Assembly: GCF_038051925.1 (NCBI RefSeq)
Contig: NZ_CP150634.1
Span: 1,674,001 to 1,738,000, forward strand
DNA from: Methylotuvimicrobium sp. KM2
GTDB taxonomy: Bacteria; Pseudomonadota; Gammaproteobacteria; Methylococcales; Methylomonadaceae
Direction: 5' to 3'
DNA length: 64,000 nucleotides
The notes beneath the pieces were generated by a model. That model was not told where the DNA came from, searched no databases, and saw nothing but the letters and a program-made list of their open reading frames with translations. Positions 27,925-37,109 of this stretch are shown here, piece after piece (the first letter of the stretch is position 1; each line of letters begins with the position of its first letter). Both the position numbers and the translations under genes were made by a program.

Positions 27925-28370
27925 TATTCACCATGAAGAACATGAAGGAAATGAAGAAAAAACTATAAAATCAATAACCTAGCTTCATGCGCTTCATGGT
28001 TGTTTCGCAAGATTGAATACTTTCACCGTGCCGTGATGGGTTTCGCTTTACGCTACCCATCTACGGTTGCGTATGTAGGCCTGATTAGTGTGTAACCTGG
28101 CAGGGAATCCAACGATAGGTCGGGTTATAGCTAATTATTCGTGCCCAATGTCATCATCAAAATTGCTGGCCCCTCACCTAGCGTTAGGTGTGGGGGCCGA
28201 ACACTCCGGCGCCTCCTTAGACAATGCCGAAATATCAAGTGCGAAAGGTATAACTTCTTCAGATCAGATTTGCTCGCTCCCAAACTCTTGTTTGGGAGTG
28301 TCTACCGTCAAGCTCCGCTTGACGAATAATAAGCATAGCTTAAAGGTAGGCATTCCCAAGTAGAACTTGG
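27925..28370. repeat. Tandem run of dispersed repeats before the group II intron
   Basis: 27925-28010 is an inverted repeat with attcaccatgaag / cttcatggttg arms. 28145-28245 is a reverse, internally deleted family I repeat that holds the ccctcaccta hairpin module but lacks the core. 28351-28374 is the hairpin ttcccaag / cttgggaa directly before the intron 5' end. No protein gene is supported here. Confidence 0.65.
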
Positions 28371-28882
28371 GAACGGTACGCCCGTGAGGGCGTACTACCA
28401 GTACGGTGAAAGTCCGTACCAGAGCAAGCCAAAAGCTCTGAAATTGAAGGTAACTGCGTCACCGCGAGGTGGGGTGGGGAGTAACCGGAAATGAACTGTC
28501 AGTCTGTAGTAAGGCAAACTCGTTTCGGTTCTGTGCAGTGGCGAGCCTTCCGTTCCATGGCGAAGCCTGGAAATCACAGATCACGCTGATTTGGCTGATA
28601 AAGCGATGATCTGACTGCATGGGATGTTTGGAGATTGAATGACAGGAAGGTAGTACGTAGCAAGCGGGGAGACCTGTCGGTTGCAGTGAACGACCGGCAG
28701 GAGTCAGAGCCCTCATAGTAGTGAAGACGGAGACAGACAGAGCCCTATAGAGCTTGTGGGAAAGCCGAACCAGAAATCCCGACAGCCGGGCGTAGCGTGA
28801 AACCGGCTCTGTCTTACGTCCTGTAACCGTAGAGACGAGCGGGAAGCAAAACCGCTATTAGCTAAGGGGGGTAGGAAGATAG

Positions 28883-30160
28883 ATGCGAACTGAACAGAAC
28901 AAGGCAACCGAAGAGGTAGAATCCACAGTGTCAGAACAGACTAGACAGGAAACAGACATCCCGGTGCTGCAGCAGTGCTCTGAGGTGAAAGCCGGAATAT
29001 GGACGGAACGCATGTTGGCGGCACTGGGCAACGGTGTCAAAGGAGGCAAATGGCATAGTTTGATGGATAAAATCTATGCGGAACGCACCTTGCGGATCGC
29101 CTGGCAACGGGTGAAAAGCAACCGAGGAGCGGCCGGCATAGACAAGATCAGTATCGAGCGATTTGAAAGTAAAGCGGAGCAGTATCTGCAAGAATTACAG
29201 CAGCAACTGCAAAGCGGTACGTACCAACCGCAAGCGGTCAAACGGGTAATGATCCCGAAGACCGGAGGCGGCGAGCGGCCCTTAGGCATACCCACGGTCA
29301 AAGACCGGGTGGTGCAGATGGCGGTTAAACTGGTGATAGAACCGATCTTTGAGCACACCTTCAGAGACAGCAGCCACGGATTCAGACCGGGCAGAGGTTG
29401 TAAAGACGCCTTAAGAGCGGTCGATGAATGGCTCAAAGCCGGCTACACCTGGATTGTCGATGCCGACATCAAAGGCTACTTCGACAACATCAGTCATGAC
29501 CTACTCATGAGCAAACTTGGCGAGCGACTCGCTGACCGACGTTTGCTCAACTTGCTGGAAGCCTATTTAAAACAGGACATCATGACCGAATGCGAAAGCT
29601 GGAAGCCCAAGCAGGGGACGCCACAAGGGGCGGTACTGAGTCCGTTACTGGCGAACATCTACCTCAACGAACTGGATCACCTGATTGGCGACCGGTATCG
29701 CATGGTGCGCTATGCGGATGACTTCATCATCTTGGCGGCCAGCGAAGCGGAAGCCGACGCAGCCCTGACCGAAGTGAAACAGTGGATGGCGCACCACCAG
29801 CTCGAACTGCATCCTGACAAGACAAGGCTTGTCAACGAACAAAACGACCCGCACGGATTCGACTTTCTGGGCTACACCTTCAAAAAGGGACTGCACCTAA
29901 TCCGCAAGAAAAGCCGAAAGGCGATGCGGGATAAGATAAGAGCGCAGACCCGGCGAAGCCAAGGAGTTTCAATCGATACCGTGATTTACCGACTCAATCC
30001 GATATTACGCGGCTGGTTTAACTACTTTAAACACGTCCACAAGAGCGAGTTACAAGCCATGGACGGATTTGTACGGCGCAGACTCAGAAGTATCTTGCGC
30101 AAGTACCAAAAGAAAGTAAGCGTCCAACCGAGCCACCTATCCGCGCTCAACGGAACATGA
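28883..30160 (+). pseudogene. ltrA: Group II intron reverse transcriptase/maturase, 3' end displaced by IS66
   Basis: The open frame has 425 residues. RT blocks are intact: VKSNRGAAGIDKIS, GGERPLGIPTVKDRVVQ, HGFRPGRGCKDAL, WIVDADIKGYFDNI, GTPQGAVLSPLLANIYL and the catalytic MVRYADDFIIL. The maturase domain X (GWFNYFKHVHKSEL) follows. After RSILRKYQKK the frame enters the IS66 end at 30116, so the last 15 residues are transposon-encoded. Removing the insertion and one copy of the 8-bp duplication restores the frame into the fragment at 32600-32716. The truncated protein keeps the RT but lacks its native C-terminus. Confidence 0.88.
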
Positions 30161-30161
30161 T

Positions 30162-31805
30162 TTAATCCAGGTGACCGAACGGCAGTAGTTCGTCGATACG
30201 GCTGTTGGGCCAGGTGGGTAGTTTTTCCAAGGTTTCGTTTAACCAAGCGGCAGGATCGAGGCCATTGAGTTTGGCGGTGCCGAGCAGGGTTTGAATAACG
30301 GCGGCCCGTTGACCGGCGCGCTCGGATCCGGCAAACAGCCAGTTCTTTTTGCCCAGGGCAATCGGTCGGATGGCGTTTTCCACCGGGTTGTTGTCGATCG
30401 GTAAATCGCCGGTTTCGGCGTAACGCGTCAGGGCCGGCCAGCGTTTCAACGTGTAATCGATGGCTTTGGCGGTTGCGGTATTCGGTGCGGTGCGCAACCG
30501 GGTTTGGTGCAGCCAATCGTGTAAGTCCGTGAGTGCCGGCAGGCTTTTCTCGGCCCGAAGGGTTTGGCGCTCTCGGGATGTCAGTTCCCGCGCGTCTGCT
30601 TCGAGCGCATACAAGTCCGCGATACGGTTTAGCGCCTCCTACGCGATCGGGCTCTGATTGGCCTGATACAGATCGAAGAATTTCCGCCGCGCATGCGCCC
30701 AGCATGCCAGCTCGACACACGGTTCGAGTAGGCAGGACGATTCGGGATGCGCACGCGCCGTCGCAAACAGGGCTTTGTAGCCGCCGTAGTCGTCGACCAG
30801 CAGGTGACCGTGCCAGTCTTGTAGAAAGTTCTGCGCATGCCGGCCACTGCGACCGGCTTGGTAGTCGAAGGCGATAATCTTGGGTCCGGGTTGCAAGTCG
30901 TTGCTGCGGTAGGCCCACAGATAGGCTTTCTTGGTCTTGCCGTTACCGGGATCCAGTTGCGGGACCGGGGTTTCGTCGGCGTGCAGGCTGTCGCGCTGCA
31001 ATAAATGCCAGGTTAAACGATCGGCCAAGGGCTCCAGGGCGACACCGAGGCGTCCGACCCAATCGGCCAGGGTCGAGCGGGACAAGACCACGCCGCTGCG
31101 GGCGGCGATTTGTTCCAGTCGGTACAGCGGTAAGTGATCAAGGAATTTGCCGATCATCACCCAGGTCAGCAAGCCGACCGCTGCCATGCCGCCGTCGATC
31201 ACTGCCGGGGGAATCGGCGCCGCCGTGATGTTTTCGCAAGTCCGGCAGGCATATTGTGGGCGGATATGACGATGGACAAAGAATTTGGCCGGCTCGACGT
31301 CCAGTTGTTCGGTGACGTCTTCGCCGATCTTGACCAAGTCCTTGCCGCACTGACCGCAAGTACAGGATTCGGGTTCGTGACGGTGCTCGATGCGGGGCAA
31401 ATGATCCGGCAAGGGCTGGCGTCCGGCGCGCGGACGTTTGGGGCGAATGACCGTTTCGCATGGACTGTCATCCTGTAGCTGCTCGACTTCGGCTTCGATG
31501 GCCGAGATGTCGGTGTTCCAGGTTTCCTCGAATACATCGCGCTGCAGCGGCGCCAGGGCTTCGCTCTTGGTGCTGAAACGGATACGCTTGTAATAAGCCA
31601 GTTCGTGCGTCAGCGCGGCGATTTTAATGTCTTTGGCCTCCAGACTGCTGTCCTTCGTTTGCAAAAGACGCTGCTGATCAGCAATGGTTTGCGCATCCTG
31701 CGCGGCTTGCTCGATCAGCGCCTGAATCATCGCCGCGACTTGCGTTTTCGCGGCGGGTTCCAGGTTTAATTGATCGAGTTCGGCCAGTGGATTCATGGGG
31801 CTCAT
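30162..31805 (-). pseudogene. tnpC: IS66 transposase TnpC with in-frame amber codon
   Basis: DDE-type transposase of about 547 codons. The first part (31805 to 30642) has the N-terminal coiled coil, a zinc-finger-like region with CTCGQCGKDLV and CRTCE, and the catalytic domain with LHADETPVPQLDPG and HLLVDDYGGYKALF. After FDLYQANQSPIA a TAG (30639-30641) interrupts; the same frame then continues with EALNRIADLYALEADAR to the stop at 30162. It includes NNPVENAIRPIALGKKNWLF, which holds the last acidic residue. One base change would explain it. Without readthrough the catalytic Glu is lost. Confidence 0.92.
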
Positions 31806-31883
31806 TATACCATCTAAATCCTCTTTACGCCTTGATTTTATTGGGTTTGAGCCACTTTTTAAGAGGCTTTTCAAACCCGGCTT

Positions 31884-32234
31884 TCACACCTGCCAGTGGT
31901 CCGGCAGTTTGGCCGATAAGCGTTGCCAATCGACACCGACAATCAACCATTGCCATTGTGCGTGACTGAGCGCAAACACGGTTTCACCGACCTTGGGCCA
32001 GGTAAACGAACCTTGATGCAAGCGCCGCTGGCACAGCCAAACGCCATTGCCGTCCCACAACAACACTTTCAAACGATTACCGGCGCGATTGCGAAAAATA
32101 AACGCCGAACCGGCGCACGGCGACTGTGCCAAGCGCTGCTGCACGATCGCCGACAAGCCATCGATGCCGCGCCTCAGGTCGACCGGCTCGATCGCCAGCC
32201 AGATTTGTACAGGACTCTCAATCAAGCCAGACAT
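31884..32234 (-). CDS. tnpB: IS66-family accessory protein TnpB
   Basis: 116 residues from the ATG at 32234. Typical IS66 Orf2 sequence: IWLAIEPVDLRRGIDGLSAIVQ, FIFRNRAGNRLKVLLWDGNGVWL and LHQGSFTWPK. Required with TnpA for IS66 transposition; biochemical role not established. Overlaps the 3' end of tnpA by 13 bases, consistent with coupled translation. Confidence 0.93.
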   Translation of the reverse strand: MSGLIESPVQIWLAIEPVDLRRGIDGLSAIVQQRLAQSPCAGSAFIFRNRAGNRLKVLLWDGNGVWLCQRRLHQGSFTWPKVGETVFALSHAQWQWLIVGVDWQRLSAKLPDHWQV

Positions 32235-32515
32235 TGCAGCAACTCCCCGAGCCAATGCGGCGATACACTGCCCGGGATTTCCAAAACGTGGCCTTGCGGC
32301 CAACGCAACGACATCGAACCCGAGACCGTCGGCTCCGGTTGCAACCGGACCGGTATTAATGCAGGCGCATCGGAGTCAGCCGCTTGCCGAGCCAATCGGC
32401 ACCAGCGGGCAAAGGTTTTGACGTTCAAGCCCGCCTGACGGCAATACGCCGTCTTGGTCAATCCGCTGGCTTGCCAGGCTTCGATATGGTGTTTCTGTCT
32501 CTCTGATAATGCCAT
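32222..32515 (-). CDS. tnpA: IS66-family accessory protein TnpA
   Basis: 97 residues. N-terminal helix-turn-helix: RQKHHIEAWQASGLTKTAYCRQAGLNVKTFARW, typical of IS66 Orf1, then a short beta-rich tail. First gene of the IS66 operon; probably DNA-binding. Intact. Confidence 0.92.
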   Translation of the reverse strand: MALSERQKHHIEAWQASGLTKTAYCRQAGLNVKTFARWCRLARQAADSDAPALIPVRLQPEPTVSGSMSLRWPQGHVLEIPGSVSPHWLGELLQCLA

Positions 32516-32599
32516 GTGCTCTCCTCGTGGAAAAACTCTGAGGATAACCGCGGCGGGGAAGGTTTTATAGATGGTGGCGTTGGACGCTTACAAAAGAAA

Positions 32600-32716
32600 G
32601 GGAGCGGGACAGGGAGGAACGTCAGAGACCATCAACAATGGCCGAATGCCTACTTCGCAAACCTGGGACTTTTCACACTGACTGAAGCCTATGCGCAAGC
32701 GAGCCAATCCCGATGA
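32600..32716 (+). pseudogene. C-terminal fragment of the intron reverse transcriptase
   Basis: Right of the IS66 insertion the frame reads KGSGTGRNVRDHQQWPNAYF and then ANLGLFTLTEAYAQASQSR before a stop. The HxxWPNAYF...LGLF...A segment is the characteristic end of many bacterial intron-encoded proteins. It joins in frame to RSILRKYQK at 30113 when the insertion and one duplication copy are removed. Confidence 0.85.
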
Positions 32717-32733
32717 GGAAACTATCGACTGGA

Positions 32734-32766
32734 GAGCCGTGTGCGGGAGAACCGCACGCACGGTTC
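32734..32766 (+). ncRNA. Group II intron domain V
   Basis: gagccgtgtgcggg then agaaccgcacgcacggttc forms the conserved two-part stem with the AGC/CGT-type triad base and a GAGA-like loop. Domain VI and the 3' splice site follow within about 45 bases. Confidence 0.85.
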
Positions 32767-32942
32767 GGAGGGAGGGGAGAGTCTGAAACGGCTCTTCTCT
32801 ACCCCTATAGACATTCGCTCTTCGACAGGCTTAGGGCGAACGATAAAGAGAACTCCAACGTTTCGGTTTTTTGCCACGGTCGAAACGGTTGGAACCTCCT
32901 GCCCAGCATAAAAATTGCCCGGAAGCGAAATCGGTTTATGGG

Positions 32943-33848
32943 TTAGCAGTTGTTATTTTGCGCTGCTATTGCTGGGAGTTCAGTAGTTGTTGGTGTAATA
33001 GTAATGTTGTGACCAGCAGAATCGCCAGAAATAAGCGTGCCACCGACACAGGCAACGGCATTTGAGCAGCCTGAGCCAGAAATAGTTGCTTTTAAAATAC
33101 CTTGAAATTCTGTACTACCACTGCTGTATGTAATACTACAGCTGTAAGTATTTGAACCTGGCGTACAAGATGCCGTACCACCCGTTCCCGTTAAGGTAAT
33201 AGAGGAGACGCAGTTAGACTTATTACCAGTTAGCCTGCCACCCCCATGGATAGGTGCAGGAGTATTGCCATCACCGTCGCTAACGGTGTCACCATCACCG
33301 TCGCTAGCGGTGTCACCATCACCGTCGCTAGCGGTGTCACCATCACCGTCGCTAGCGGTGTCACCATCACCGTTATCACCTTCACCACCCGATGGAGGCG
33401 AAGCCGGCGTCATTTCCGCCAAGACTACCCCGCTTTTGACAGGGTCCGCTTCCGCTATATAAGATGTTAAATTAACCGTTTGTAAATTGTTTCTGCTATC
33501 CGTCCAGGTGACTGTCACTTGAATTTGTTTGCAGTTGACAGTATTCGGGCAAACCGTGACTGTCCAGGATCTACTAAATTGAGCATTGCTACCTACTGGA
33601 GTAAATACGTCGCTGCCGTTGGCAAATGTCGCATAGGTACTTTGATGCGCAAATGATCTAAAATCTTCGATTATGGCTTGAGCGGCATTTTGCGCATGCG
33701 TCCGCATTCGACTATCGGTACTGCCAATAAACATTTCGCCCTGTAATTTAGCCAATCCTAACATACCTACACCAACAATGAGCGCCGCGATCAACGCCTC
33801 GATTAGACTAAAACCTTGGGTTTTATTTTGCATCGAATGATACATCAT
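32943..33848 (-). CDS. pilV: Type IV pilus minor pilin PilV with Asp/Gly repeat
   Basis: About 301 residues. Prepilin leader with cleavage before Phe: KTQGFSLIEALIAALIVGVGMLGLAKLQ. The middle carries four copies of an 8-residue unit GDTASDGD/GDTVSDGD encoded by a 24-bp DNA repeat (33268-33373), an acidic linker that could bind Ca2+. A cysteine-containing C-terminal domain follows. AGGAGAG precedes the ATG at 33848/33845. Last gene of the fimT-pilW-pilX-pilV operon; priming complex of type IV pili. Confidence 0.85.
   Translation of the reverse strand: MMYHSMQNKTQGFSLIEALIAALIVGVGMLGLAKLQGEMFIGSTDSRMRTHAQNAAQAIIEDFRSFAHQSTYATFANGSDVFTPVGSNAQFSRSWTVTVCPNTVNCKQIQVTVTWTDSRNNLQTVNLTSYIAEADPVKSGVVLAEMTPASPPSGGEGDNGDGDTASDGDGDTASDGDGDTASDGDGDTVSDGDGNTPAPIHGGGRLTGNKSNCVSSITLTGTGGTASCTPGSNTYSCSITYSSGSTEFQGILKATISGSGCSNAVACVGGTLISGDSAGHNITITPTTTELPAIAAQNNNC
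33268..33373. repeat. 24-bp in-frame tandem repeat inside pilV
   Basis: Four nearly identical units ccatcaccgtcgctagcggt+gtca and a partial fifth. Each contains the imperfect palindrome caccg / cggtg. The 24-bp period keeps frame, so copy number would change only linker length. Confidence 0.9.
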
Positions 33849-33872
33849 GACTCTCCTCATGGAAGGCGCTCA

Positions 33873-35249
33873 CTAAAAATCACGCCAAGTGCCAGGTAAC
33901 GCACTGACGGTGTAAGGCAATGGGTTAGGTTGTGGAAACAAAATCGCATTCCAGGCTTCATTGCTGCTGTAGTCTATTGCAATAAATTCGGAGTTGGCAT
34001 TCGGTCTATCCACGTCGCTTTCCCAAACGACGGACCCATAGATGGTTGCTCCGCCCCAGCCGTTGGCGGCACAAGCCGTCGTTGATTCGTAATAGACTAT
34101 GCCATAAATAGTAATGCCGCCATTGAGCTTGGGACAGCCATAAGCGGTCGGCACTATCATGATAACAGGCGTTGATGGTGTTCCAACTGTTCGGTGGTCG
34201 ACCCCCAGACCGCTGCAACCGCCGACGATGCTGCCTGGATTGATATTACCGCTTTGATGAATCAAATAAATAGGCGTGCTGCCTGGAGAGCCGCAAGGAA
34301 TATCGCCGGTAAAAATATTATTGGCCGCCGTCGCAGCCGCTTTCGCCTCTTCCAGACTTGCACCATTGAATGCCTGGTTCCAGGCGCAATTGTTATCGTT
34401 TGGGCTGGGGCAAAAAGATTCGTTTCCGTAGTTATCCTTGAATACATCGCTATTGAAAGTTGTCGAGTCGGATTGAAATTCACCGGGATCCATAATGCCA
34501 TTGCCGTTGGTATCCTCCCAAGTACCAACATCCAGATGACCTGGTGGCAGGCAAGCATTGGGATTGGGATCGTATGTCGAACTGCCGGTGATCACGGCCG
34601 TATCGCCGGCTGATAATAAATAAGTGTCGGGCGTTCCTGTCGGAGCGGTCGTTAGACAGCCTGCCATGACCCAAGGAGGTGGCATGTTGAAACCGGACGC
34701 ACCTCCTTCTTCAGTTGCCGGTGGAGACAAGACAATATAATTTTCGGCGGTTGCGGAAATGTCGCCTCCGGTATTGCGCACCACCGATCGAATGCGAATT
34801 AGATCGCCGTTATACTGATCTTGCGCGATGCGCGTGTACCGCAATTCTCGAACAGTATAGGTTTCGCCGGAGGTAGTACCTCCGGTTGGTGGTAAAGTCA
34901 AAGTAGGGCAGTCGGCAGATGGCGTACCGACATCCGGCCCGCAGTTAAATTCTCTAGTCCCATCCGGGGTTACATCGCCCCAATTCAACATGTGTCTTAA
35001 TCGATAGATATTATCGATAGCGACCCATTCGGACTCCGTGGCATAAGCCGCCGCATATTCCAGACCGGCAAATGCCATTTCTTGGGCTTCGCGGGCGCGT
35101 AGATCGTTTCCTGTAATCGCTTGTTCCATCTTGGCGGTACGGGATGTAGTAACGGCAACCATTCCCATGCCGATCAAAAGCATCAATACGACTAGAACAG
35201 AAGCTGCACCGCATTGGCTATGCTGTGATTTTGTTGGTAAAGCGTTCAT
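33873..35249 (-). CDS. pilX: Type IV pilus assembly protein PilX
   Basis: 458 residues from the ATG at 35249, which follows ACAGGAGAAT; the longer frame from 35297 overlaps pilW. One N-terminal hydrophobic helix (ASVLVVLMLLIGMGMVAV) after a short cytoplasmic stretch with CGAA. Then TAKMEQAITGNDLRAREAQEMAFAGLEYA, the typical PilX_N segment. The long C-terminal region is larger than most PilX proteins and holds Asp/Gly-rich segments such as EDTNGNGIMDPGEF, a possible Ca2+-binding loop. Confidence 0.82.
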   Translation of the reverse strand: MNALPTKSQHSQCGAASVLVVLMLLIGMGMVAVTTSRTAKMEQAITGNDLRAREAQEMAFAGLEYAAAYATESEWVAIDNIYRLRHMLNWGDVTPDGTREFNCGPDVGTPSADCPTLTLPPTGGTTSGETYTVRELRYTRIAQDQYNGDLIRIRSVVRNTGGDISATAENYIVLSPPATEEGGASGFNMPPPWVMAGCLTTAPTGTPDTYLLSAGDTAVITGSSTYDPNPNACLPPGHLDVGTWEDTNGNGIMDPGEFQSDSTTFNSDVFKDNYGNESFCPSPNDNNCAWNQAFNGASLEEAKAAATAANNIFTGDIPCGSPGSTPIYLIHQSGNINPGSIVGGCSGLGVDHRTVGTPSTPVIMIVPTAYGCPKLNGGITIYGIVYYESTTACAANGWGGATIYGSVVWESDVDRPNANSEFIAIDYSSNEAWNAILFPQPNPLPYTVSALPGTWRDF

Positions 35250-35268
35250 GGCTAATTCTCCTGTCATT

Positions 35269-36078
35269 TTACGGAAATGACGCCATAAATTTATCATTTC
35301 GGATACGGATGCGTTGATTCAGTGTTTGTGTCACGACTGGGTCATCCCGCAACCGCCCTGTTAAAGAAATATCGACCCAACGCACGAACACGCAGGCATC
35401 GCCAGTGTTACAAGTTGTGCATGTGGCATCACCCGGGCTGCATAAATCAGTCGTCGGATCACCGTCTTTCAAACGGGTCGACATGACGCTTGCGTTCAGG
35501 GCTTGTTCGTCTATCGCAAATGTCAAGTTTGTAATTTCAATATCACGACGATCGGTTAGACCCTCCCAACTTCCATCGCTACAATCGGTCGTCGTTAAAC
35601 CTGATCTTCGCATTTGCAATACTCCGGCATTAATGCCAGTCAATCGTAATCTGAAACCAAGTAGATCGTTTGTTTGTGGAACGATAGGATCAAGTGGAGC
35701 AGGAGGAGCTTCATCGTAGTCGTAATGAAGGGTTGGGTCTCTATTGTAAGAATAAAGAATGCAGTTATCGCTGCCACTGTCATAATCCAACACGGATATA
35801 TCTGTATCATCGTCTATCGAAAAAAATGGATTATTCCGTAACGATTGACCGAATTGTGCCGGGTTGTTTGTTACAAATCCTGCGCGCCGTATATCACGAA
35901 CCATAATGTCCATCACCGCGCGCAAGTCTTGATTGAGGCGGGTAAGCTTGATGTTGTCCGCACTGCTTTGAATACTGCCGGTGAAAATATTGACCGCACC
36001 AGCCACCACAATGGCTCCAACTAACAAGCCAATCAATAGTTCAATTAAACTTAAGCCGTTTTGTTTTTTTATGAACAT
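35269..36078 (-). CDS. pilW: Type IV pilus minor pilin PilW
   Basis: 269 residues. Prepilin motif NGLSLIELLIGLLVGAIVVAGAVNIF with the conserved Glu at +5, then LTRLNQDLRAVMDIMVRDIRRAGF, typical of PilW. C-terminal globular part with cysteines in LCSPGDATCTTCNTGDACVFVRW. Overlaps the end of fimT by 10 bases and precedes pilX by about 20 bases, so one operon. Confidence 0.87.
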   Translation of the reverse strand: MFIKKQNGLSLIELLIGLLVGAIVVAGAVNIFTGSIQSSADNIKLTRLNQDLRAVMDIMVRDIRRAGFVTNNPAQFGQSLRNNPFFSIDDDTDISVLDYDSGSDNCILYSYNRDPTLHYDYDEAPPAPLDPIVPQTNDLLGFRLRLTGINAGVLQMRRSGLTTTDCSDGSWEGLTDRRDIEITNLTFAIDEQALNASVMSTRLKDGDPTTDLCSPGDATCTTCNTGDACVFVRWVDISLTGRLRDDPVVTQTLNQRIRIRNDKFMASFP

Positions 36079-36584
36079 GTTTCATACCCCCCTATACCGC
36101 CACCGACTGCACAGGCACGAACCCGGCCCAATGTACTCACAACAACCTGTGTTTGAAAGCCTGATGGCGTGGAACTTAGCGAAATCGTGCCATTGTTTGA
36201 GGTTCCCCTGACTGGATCAAAAGTCACCATATTGCCTGCAAAATTTGTTTGCACCAGGGTCGTATCTGGAAAATTAGGATTACTCCAAACAGGTTTAATT
36301 TGCTCGTTGGTATTAACAGGGTCAACATTGATACTGTATCCCCAGGGATTTCCCGGCGTAAAAGTCGCGCGCACTGGCCGATTCTGCTTGATCGATTCAC
36401 TCCGAGCCCAACGCAAATCCGATAATACCGACTCCGTTGCAGCAACCAACCGGCGCCGCTCCAGCATAGTATTGAATGAAGGAGCTGCCAATCCCGCCAA
36501 AATGCCGACAATAGCAACCACCACAAGCAATTCCAGCAGTGTAAAACCTTTTTGATGGCTACGATGCTTCATCGTTTTATTTTT
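36069..36584 (-). CDS. fimT: GspH/FimT-family pseudopilin
   Basis: About 171 residues. Prepilin leader KGFTLLELLVVVAIVGILAGLAAPSF, then ERRRLVAATESVLSDLRWARSESIKQNRPV, the conserved FimT/FimU/GspH region. GNPWGYSINVD and a C-terminal beta domain with two cysteines follow. Start at ATG 36584 or 36569. First gene of the minor pilin operon and divergent from the pilin gene at 36676. Confidence 0.88.
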   Translation of the reverse strand, partial: KNKTMKHRSHQKGFTLLELLVVVAIVGILAGLAAPSFNTMLERRRLVAATESVLSDLRWARSESIKQNRPVRATFTPGNPWGYSINVDPVNTNEQIKPVWSNPNFPDTTLVQTNFAGNMVTFDPVRGTSNNGTISLSSTPSGFQTQVVVSTLGRVRACAVGGGIGGYETCS

Positions 36585-36675
36585 CATTATCAAAATTACG
36601 TTATATTCTTTATCGTTATATTGGACTAATTTTAGATACATTCATTCGTATTTTTTTTTATATTTGAGAATTACT

Positions 36676-37068
36676 ATGCATTGTCACAAAAATTTTCGTG
36701 GATTTACTCTCATCGAAGTCGTCGTTGTCACGGCAATCATTGGAATTTTAGCTGCTATTGCTATACCTTCCTATCAAGAGCATGTTCGTACTGGGCGGCG
36801 TGGCGAAGCTAAGGAGGCATTGTTACGAGCACAGGTTGCGCAAGAGCGCTGGCGTGTCTCTAATCCGAGTTACACCAGCACTTTGTCAGACTTGGGTTTG
36901 GCTTCAAGTTCAGGAGGTGATTATTACACGCTTGCAATTACCGCCGCGACTGCAACAGGCTATACGATGACCGCCACACCCCAAGGCGCGCAAACAAGCG
37001 ATAAATGCGGCACTTTGACTATTACACAAAATGCGGTTATTAATGCTAGTTCATGTGATAGGCCTTGA
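36676..37068 (+). CDS. pilE: PilE-like type IV pilin
   Basis: 130 residues from the ATG at 36676 (GAG about 8 bases upstream; a TTG at 36664 is less likely). Leader FRGFTLIEVVVVTAIIGILAAIAIPSYQEHVRTGRRGEA with Glu at +5. A short C-terminal domain has WRVSNPSYTSTLSDLGL and a disulfide-like pair in SDKCGTL...SSCDRP. Matches the PilE group of minor pilins usually last in the pilVWX-Y1-E cluster; here it is divergent and no pilY1 is present. Confidence 0.87.
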   Translation: MHCHKNFRGFTLIEVVVVTAIIGILAAIAIPSYQEHVRTGRRGEAKEALLRAQVAQERWRVSNPSYTSTLSDLGLASSSGGDYYTLAITAATATGYTMTATPQGAQTSDKCGTLTITQNAVINASSCDRP

Positions 37069-37109
37069 TTCGCGGAAAATTCGAATCAGACATGTACTTA
37101 ATCCGCATA

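Larger units (their letters stand above)
30116..32591 (-). mobile_element. IS66-family insertion sequence, 2476 bp
   Basis: Ends read gtaagcgtccaac on both sides in inverted orientation (30116 onward, and to 32591), with weaker similarity further in. It is flanked by the 8-bp duplication aaaagaaa (30108-30115 and 32592-32599), the length usual for IS66. Genes on the minus strand in order: tnpA (32222-32515), tnpB (31884-32234) and tnpC (30162-31805). It inserted into the group II intron ORF. tnpC carries a nonsense codon, so this copy is probably not autonomous. Confidence 0.95.
28376..32808 (+). mobile_element. Group II intron, interrupted by an IS66-family element
   Basis: 5' end gtacgcccgtgagggcgtac then gtgaaagtccgtacc, as in bacterial group II domain I. 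About 500 bp of structured RNA precede the reverse-transcriptase gene, and a domain V-like hairpin stands at 32734-32766. The 3' end is taken at acccctat (about 32808). It lies just after the hairpin ttcccaag / cttgggaa, the kind of site used by class C introns. The IS66-type insertion at 30116-32591 separates the ORF's last codons and domains V/VI from the rest, so splicing and mobility are probably lost or impaired. Exact ends are inferred. Confidence 0.8.

Noticed and set aside
30022..30918. 298-codon frame overlapping the IS66 transposase on the same strand
   Set aside because: Out-of-frame shadow; the correct TnpC frame has all the transposase motifs apart from one amber codon.
33268..33373. 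Regular short repeats considered as a CRISPR array
   Set aside because: Units are contiguous without unique spacers and stay in frame within pilV.
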